8,354 nt of DNA from Gemmatimonadota bacterium. Lineage in GTDB: Bacteria > Gemmatimonadota > Gemmatimonadetes > Longimicrobiales > Gaopeijiaceae. Positions 5,448 through 8,354 of this stretch are shown piece by piece. The stretch spans positions 1-8,354 of the forward strand of contig WGEM01000427.1 of the NCBI GenBank assembly GCA_015492755.1. The letters are read 5' to 3'. Position 1 is the first letter of the stretch; each line of letters opens with the position of its first letter. The notes beneath the pieces were generated by a model, which worked only from the letters and a program-made list of their open reading frames with translations, was not told the DNA's origin and did not search any database. The translations under genes were made by a program, and so were the position numbers.

Positions 5448-7433
5448 ATGGTCCAAGCAGTCCCCAGATTCCGGCAGATCGCCGCCGTCCTCGCCTGCCT
5501 CACCCCCTGCGCACCGACCCACGCCGGCGCACAGGAAGAACCGGTCTTCCCGCTGGAAGGTCTCGTGGTGACGGCATCGCCCACGCCGCTGGAAGAAGCG
5601 CGGGTCCCGGTGCACGTCACCGTTCTGGATGGCGACGAGCTGCGCGCCCGGGGCATCGTGACCGTCGCCGACGCCCTGCGTGAGGTCACCGGCGCCCACG
5701 TGGTGCGGAGCGGGTCGTACGGCGCCGTCACGTCCCTCTTCCTGCGCGGAGCCGAAAGCGATCACGTGCTGGTCCTCGTGGACGGGGTGCAGGTGAACCG
5801 GCCTGGAGGCTCGTTCGACTTCGCAGGGCTGACGCTGGACAACGTGGAACGCATCGAGGTGGTGCGCGGTCCGGCGAGTGCGCTCTACGGCTCCGACGCC
5901 GTGGCGGGCGTGGTGCACGTCATCACCCGCCGGGGCGGAGGCGCGCCGCGTCTTGACGTACGGGTCCGGGCGGGGGCCTACAGCCGGCGCGACGTGGCGG
6001 TGGACCTGGCCGGCGGCGGTGCCCGCTCGGGATATGCGCTCAGCGTGGCCCGGACCAGCACCGACGGGATTCTGGCCTTCAACAACCAGCACAGGAACAC
6101 GACCCTCTCGGCGGCGGGACGCTTCGCTCCGGACGCCCGAACGCTGGCGGAGGTGACCTTCCGGGCGGGAGATCGCGCCTACCACTTCCCCACCGACGGG
6201 GCAGGAAACGTGGTGGACCGGAACGCGTTCACCTTCGGCGACGGGGTGGCGCTGGGCCTGCACCTCGCGCGCGCCGTGACCAGTCGTCTCCGCCTGAGCG
6301 CGAGGCTGGGCGTCACCGACACCGACACTGGCTCGGATGACCAGCCGGACGATCCGGCGGATACCCTCGGCTTCTTCGGATTCAACAGCCTCGACCATAT
6401 CCGCCGCACCTCCCTGGATCTGCGGTCTCACCTGGACATCGCGGGCGCCGTGCTCACCGGGGGTGTGGAGTGGGAAGCGCAGCGGCAGCGTTCGTTCAAC
6501 GAATCCATGAGCCAGTTCGGAGCGAGTTCGGGGCGCAGCGTCTTCTCACGGGAGAACCGCGCCGCCTACCTTCACATCTCGCGCAGCGCGGCGCGTGTGG
6601 CGGTGAACGGCGGCCTCCGGGTGGAAGACAACGAACGTTTCGGCTCGTTCACCACATGGAGCCTGGGCGCCACGTGGTTCGCCGATTCCCACGGTAACGT
6701 CCGCCTCCGCGGTGCGGCGGGGCGGGCGCTGAAGGAACCCACCTTCTTCGAAAACTTCGCCAGCGGCTTCGCCCGGGGGAATCCGGATCTGAAGCCGGAA
6801 CGTTCCACCTCGTGGGAGCTGGGTGCGGACGCCACGCTCGCCGGCGGGGACGGTGAACTCTCCGTCACATGGTTCCACCAGTCGCTGCGGGACCTGATCC
6901 AGTACACCTTCACGCCCCCCGTGGAGGGCGGCCCGAACTTCTTCAACGTGGCGGAGGCCGACGCGTCCGGGCTGGAGGTGGAGGCGTCACTGGAACTGGG
7001 CCCGGCTCGCGCCGGCGTGGGGTGGACCTGGCTGGACACGGAGGTGAAGGACTCGGGCTTCGATGAAGGGCCCGGCGCCGCCTTCGTCCAGGGGGAGCCT
7101 CTTCTGAGGCGACCGGCCCACACGGTGAGCCTGAACCTGAGTTACGCGCCCACCCCGGCGCTGTCCCTCTTCGCCGACGCGCGCATCGTCGGCACGCGGT
7201 CGGACCGTGACTTCTCCACCTTTCCGGCCACGCCCGTGACGTTGGAGGCGGTCCACGACGTGGCGGTGGGAGCGAGGTGGGAGCTGATGCGCGCGGGCTC
7301 GGGTGGTGCGGGACTCACGCTGGACGCGCGCGTGGAAAACCTCCTGGACGAGAACTACCAGGAGGCATTCGGCTTCCCGGCTCCCGGGCGCGCCCTGGTG
7401 GTGGGAGGGACCGTCACGCTGGGTGGCCGTTGA
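5448..7433 (+). CDS. btuB: TonB-dependent outer-membrane receptor, probably for cobalamin (BtuB-like)
   Basis: This 661-residue precursor is close to the size of BtuB (about 610-620). Residues 1-28 form a signal peptide with likely cleavage after AGA (26-28). The TonB box region is LEGLVVTA (37-43 and flanks). The plug domain follows (about 45-163), with typical motifs SLFLRGAESDHVLVLVDGVQVN (split about 96-117) and RIEVVRGPASALYGSDAVAG (135-154). The remainder is a beta-barrel ending in the family's VENLLDENYQEAFGFPAPGR segment. It would import cobalamin into the periplasm using the TonB/ExbBD proton-motive-force complex, none of which is encoded here. Substrate assignment rests on the upstream B12 riboswitch plus plug similarity. 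The ATG at 5448 was chosen because GGGAGG lies 8 nt upstream and the product starts with a good signal peptide; an in-frame ATG at 5295 lies within the riboswitch. The last residues (VTLGGR) lack the usual terminal aromatic residue of barrel proteins. Confidence 0.93.
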   Translation: MVQAVPRFRQIAAVLACLTPCAPTHAGAQEEPVFPLEGLVVTASPTPLEEARVPVHVTVLDGDELRARGIVTVADALREVTGAHVVRSGSYGAVTSLFLRGAESDHVLVLVDGVQVNRPGGSFDFAGLTLDNVERIEVVRGPASALYGSDAVAGVVHVITRRGGGAPRLDVRVRAGAYSRRDVAVDLAGGGARSGYALSVARTSTDGILAFNNQHRNTTLSAAGRFAPDARTLAEVTFRAGDRAYHFPTDGAGNVVDRNAFTFGDGVALGLHLARAVTSRLRLSARLGVTDTDTGSDDQPDDPADTLGFFGFNSLDHIRRTSLDLRSHLDIAGAVLTGGVEWEAQRQRSFNESMSQFGASSGRSVFSRENRAAYLHISRSAARVAVNGGLRVEDNERFGSFTTWSLGATWFADSHGNVRLRGAAGRALKEPTFFENFASGFARGNPDLKPERSTSWELGADATLAGGDGELSVTWFHQSLRDLIQYTFTPPVEGGPNFFNVAEADASGLEVEASLELGPARAGVGWTWLDTEVKDSGFDEGPGAAFVQGEPLLRRPAHTVSLNLSYAPTPALSLFADARIVGTRSDRDFSTFPATPVTLEAVHDVAVGARWELMRAGSGGAGLTLDARVENLLDENYQEAFGFPAPGRALVVGGTVTLGGR

Positions 7434-7451
7434 GGCGAACGGCCGTGTGAC

Positions 7452-7491
7452 CCGGCGGGGGCGGCCGGCGTGGGACGGCCGTCCCCGCCGG
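7452..7491. terminator. 16-bp hairpin between convergent genes, possible bidirectional terminator
   Basis: Bases 7452-7467 pair with 7476-7491 over 16 consecutive positions, all Watson-Crick except one G-T wobble (7461/7482), around an 8-nt loop. The hairpin fills the 65-nt gap between the receptor stop and the metalloprotease stop on the other strand. There is no T-tract on either side, so it could act as a non-canonical terminator for both genes or simply block read-through. Confidence 0.5.
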
Positions 7492-7498
7492 TCCGGCC

Positions 7499-8275
7499 TC
7501 AGCGGACGATCCGGGCGCCGTCGGGGAGGTCGTACAGCGCCTCCATCGTCCGGTAGTCCCGGGCGGTGAGGGACGTGGCGGTATTGGTGGGATACATGAC
7601 GTCCCGCGGCTCGTCGCTGTGCATCTGGATGCCCAGGGCGTGCCCCATCTCATGGGCCGCGACCAGCTGAATCTGGCGTGGCGACGCGACGCCCCCCTGT
7701 CCGGGTACGCGCGTGGCCAGCTCCAGCTGGACCACCTCGAGGCCGGTGGCGGGGGACCAGCGGGTGCGGGCGCGGCCCAGCGTCCGTCCGCCCAGCGAGG
7801 TTCGCCAGACTACGGAGAAGTCCGCAGGGCGCTGGCCGGTGAGATCCACCGAGATGGGGAATGGTTGCCGGTTCCAGGCGCGCACCCCCAGCGCCGCCGC
7901 CCGCTGGAGGCGTCGCGCGTCCGCCACCGACTCGAAGTCGGGGAGCGGTACGTGCACCACCACCGGGCCGCTGTGCTCCCGCCACCGCCGGATCTCCACC
8001 GTGCCGGTCCGGTCGAGTTCGGCGCAGAGGTAGCCGGCGCCGGGGCATACCTGCGATGCGGGGAGCTCCGGCCCGTCGGGCCGGGACGCACCGGGCGGGT
8101 CCCCGCCGGTCCAGTCCTCCGCGTTCGTCTCGATGCAGACCTCAGGGGACTCCTCGGGGCAGGGGTTGGCCGGCCCCGACGTGGGGTGCGCGGCGCTCTG
8201 CAGCAGGCTCCACATGCCGAACGCCACCAGCGCCAGCGCGGCCAGCGTCAGGGGGCGGATGCGGGGTCGGGTCAT
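7499..8275 (-). CDS. Matrixin-like zinc metalloprotease, membrane-anchored or secreted
   Basis: The product has 258 residues from the ATG at 8275; a GTG two codons earlier (8281) would give 260. Neither has an obvious ribosome site. A basic start (TRPRIRP) is followed by a hydrophobic segment (about 10-28), a signal anchor or uncleaved signal peptide. The next 60 residues are Pro/Asp-rich with four cysteines (39, 47, 77 and 84) that may form disulfides in the periplasm. The metalloprotease domain (about 95-258) contains AAHEMGHALGIQMHSDEPRDVMYP: zinc ligands His208 and His212, catalytic Glu209, probable third ligand His219, and the Met-turn methionine Met227 (DVMYP). This matches metzincins of the matrixin/peptidase M10 type, except that three residues rather than two separate the glycine from the third histidine. 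It would cleave peptides outside the cytoplasm; the substrate is unknown. It is convergent with the receptor gene and has no visible partner gene. Confidence 0.85.
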   Translation of the reverse strand: MTRPRIRPLTLAALALVAFGMWSLLQSAAHPTSGPANPCPEESPEVCIETNAEDWTGGDPPGASRPDGPELPASQVCPGAGYLCAELDRTGTVEIRRWREHSGPVVVHVPLPDFESVADARRLQRAAALGVRAWNRQPFPISVDLTGQRPADFSVVWRTSLGGRTLGRARTRWSPATGLEVVQLELATRVPGQGGVASPRQIQLVAAHEMGHALGIQMHSDEPRDVMYPTNTATSLTARDYRTMEALYDLPDGARIVR

Positions 8276-8354
8276 GGACACGTCGGTTCTGGAGTGATGG
8301 ACGCGGCTCCACGGACGGGCACCCGGTGCCGGCGAACGGAGGGAGCTCCGGTTG

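Noticed and set aside
5494..5500. Cysteine at residue 17 of the receptor as a lipobox cysteine
   Set aside because: The preceding VLA is a poor lipobox, TonB-dependent receptors are not normally lipoproteins, and a standard signal peptidase I site follows at residue 28.
5166..6431. A 421-codon minus-strand open frame across the riboswitch and the start of the receptor gene
   Set aside because: It overlaps the riboswitch and the receptor plug domain, and its translation has no recognisable motif.
8282..8354. Search for a divergent gene or promoter at the right edge
   Set aside because: The 73 bases hold no supported coding start and no convincing -35/-10 pair for the minus-strand gene; nothing could be called.
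1..8354. CRISPR arrays, insertion sequences, tRNA/rRNA genes, phage or defence genes
   Set aside because: No regularly spaced repeats, transposase motifs, tRNA-like cloverleaf arms or att-like duplications were seen. Base composition and codon use look even across all genes.

Overview
The window is a GC-rich bacterial chromosomal segment with ordinary, tightly packed housekeeping and regulatory genes. The organism must be a diderm, because it encodes an outer-membrane TonB-dependent receptor. The strong G/C bias at third codon positions, GTG starts, weak TAnnnT-type -10 elements and style of the proteins suggest Gemmatimonadota or a similar GC-rich phylum. That placement is inference only; no taxonomic marker is present. 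I see no mobile element, CRISPR array, tRNA, rRNA or sign of recent transfer.

Layout. Positions 2-1165 hold the 3' part of a YifB/ComM-family AAA+ ATPase gene whose start lies outside the window. After a short spacer with a terminator-like hairpin, a same-strand cluster runs from 1293 to 5098. It encodes a PLP-dependent cysteine desulfurase-like protein, the RNA 2',3'-cyclic phosphodiesterase ThpR (ATGA overlap), a small membrane-anchored protein of unknown function, and an NtrC-type sigma-54 response regulator (2-nt gap). The spacings suggest one operon. A 10-bp GC-rich inverted repeat just past the regulator gene probably marks its end.

Positions 5143-5447 form a dense regulatory region. 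It holds a likely promoter, a complete cobalamin (B12) riboswitch, a rho-independent terminator directly downstream of the aptamer, and a second hairpin that would bury the ribosome binding site. It controls a BtuB-like TonB-dependent receptor (5448-7433). The reading is a classical B12 feedback circuit: when cobalamin is plentiful, the leader should shut off synthesis of its own outer-membrane transporter. No cobalamin ABC transporter or TonB/ExbBD genes lie in the window.

A convergent minus-strand gene (7499-8275) encodes a membrane-anchored or secreted matrixin-like zinc metalloprotease. A perfect-looking 16-bp hairpin lies between the two convergent stop codons.

I did not find a clearly new biological system. 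The most interesting part is the B12 leader, which appears to carry both a transcriptional and a translational expression platform, with competing pairings that can be traced by eye. Next are the unusual zinc-ligand spacing of the metalloprotease and the uncharacterised envelope protein sandwiched between thpR and a sigma-54 regulator.
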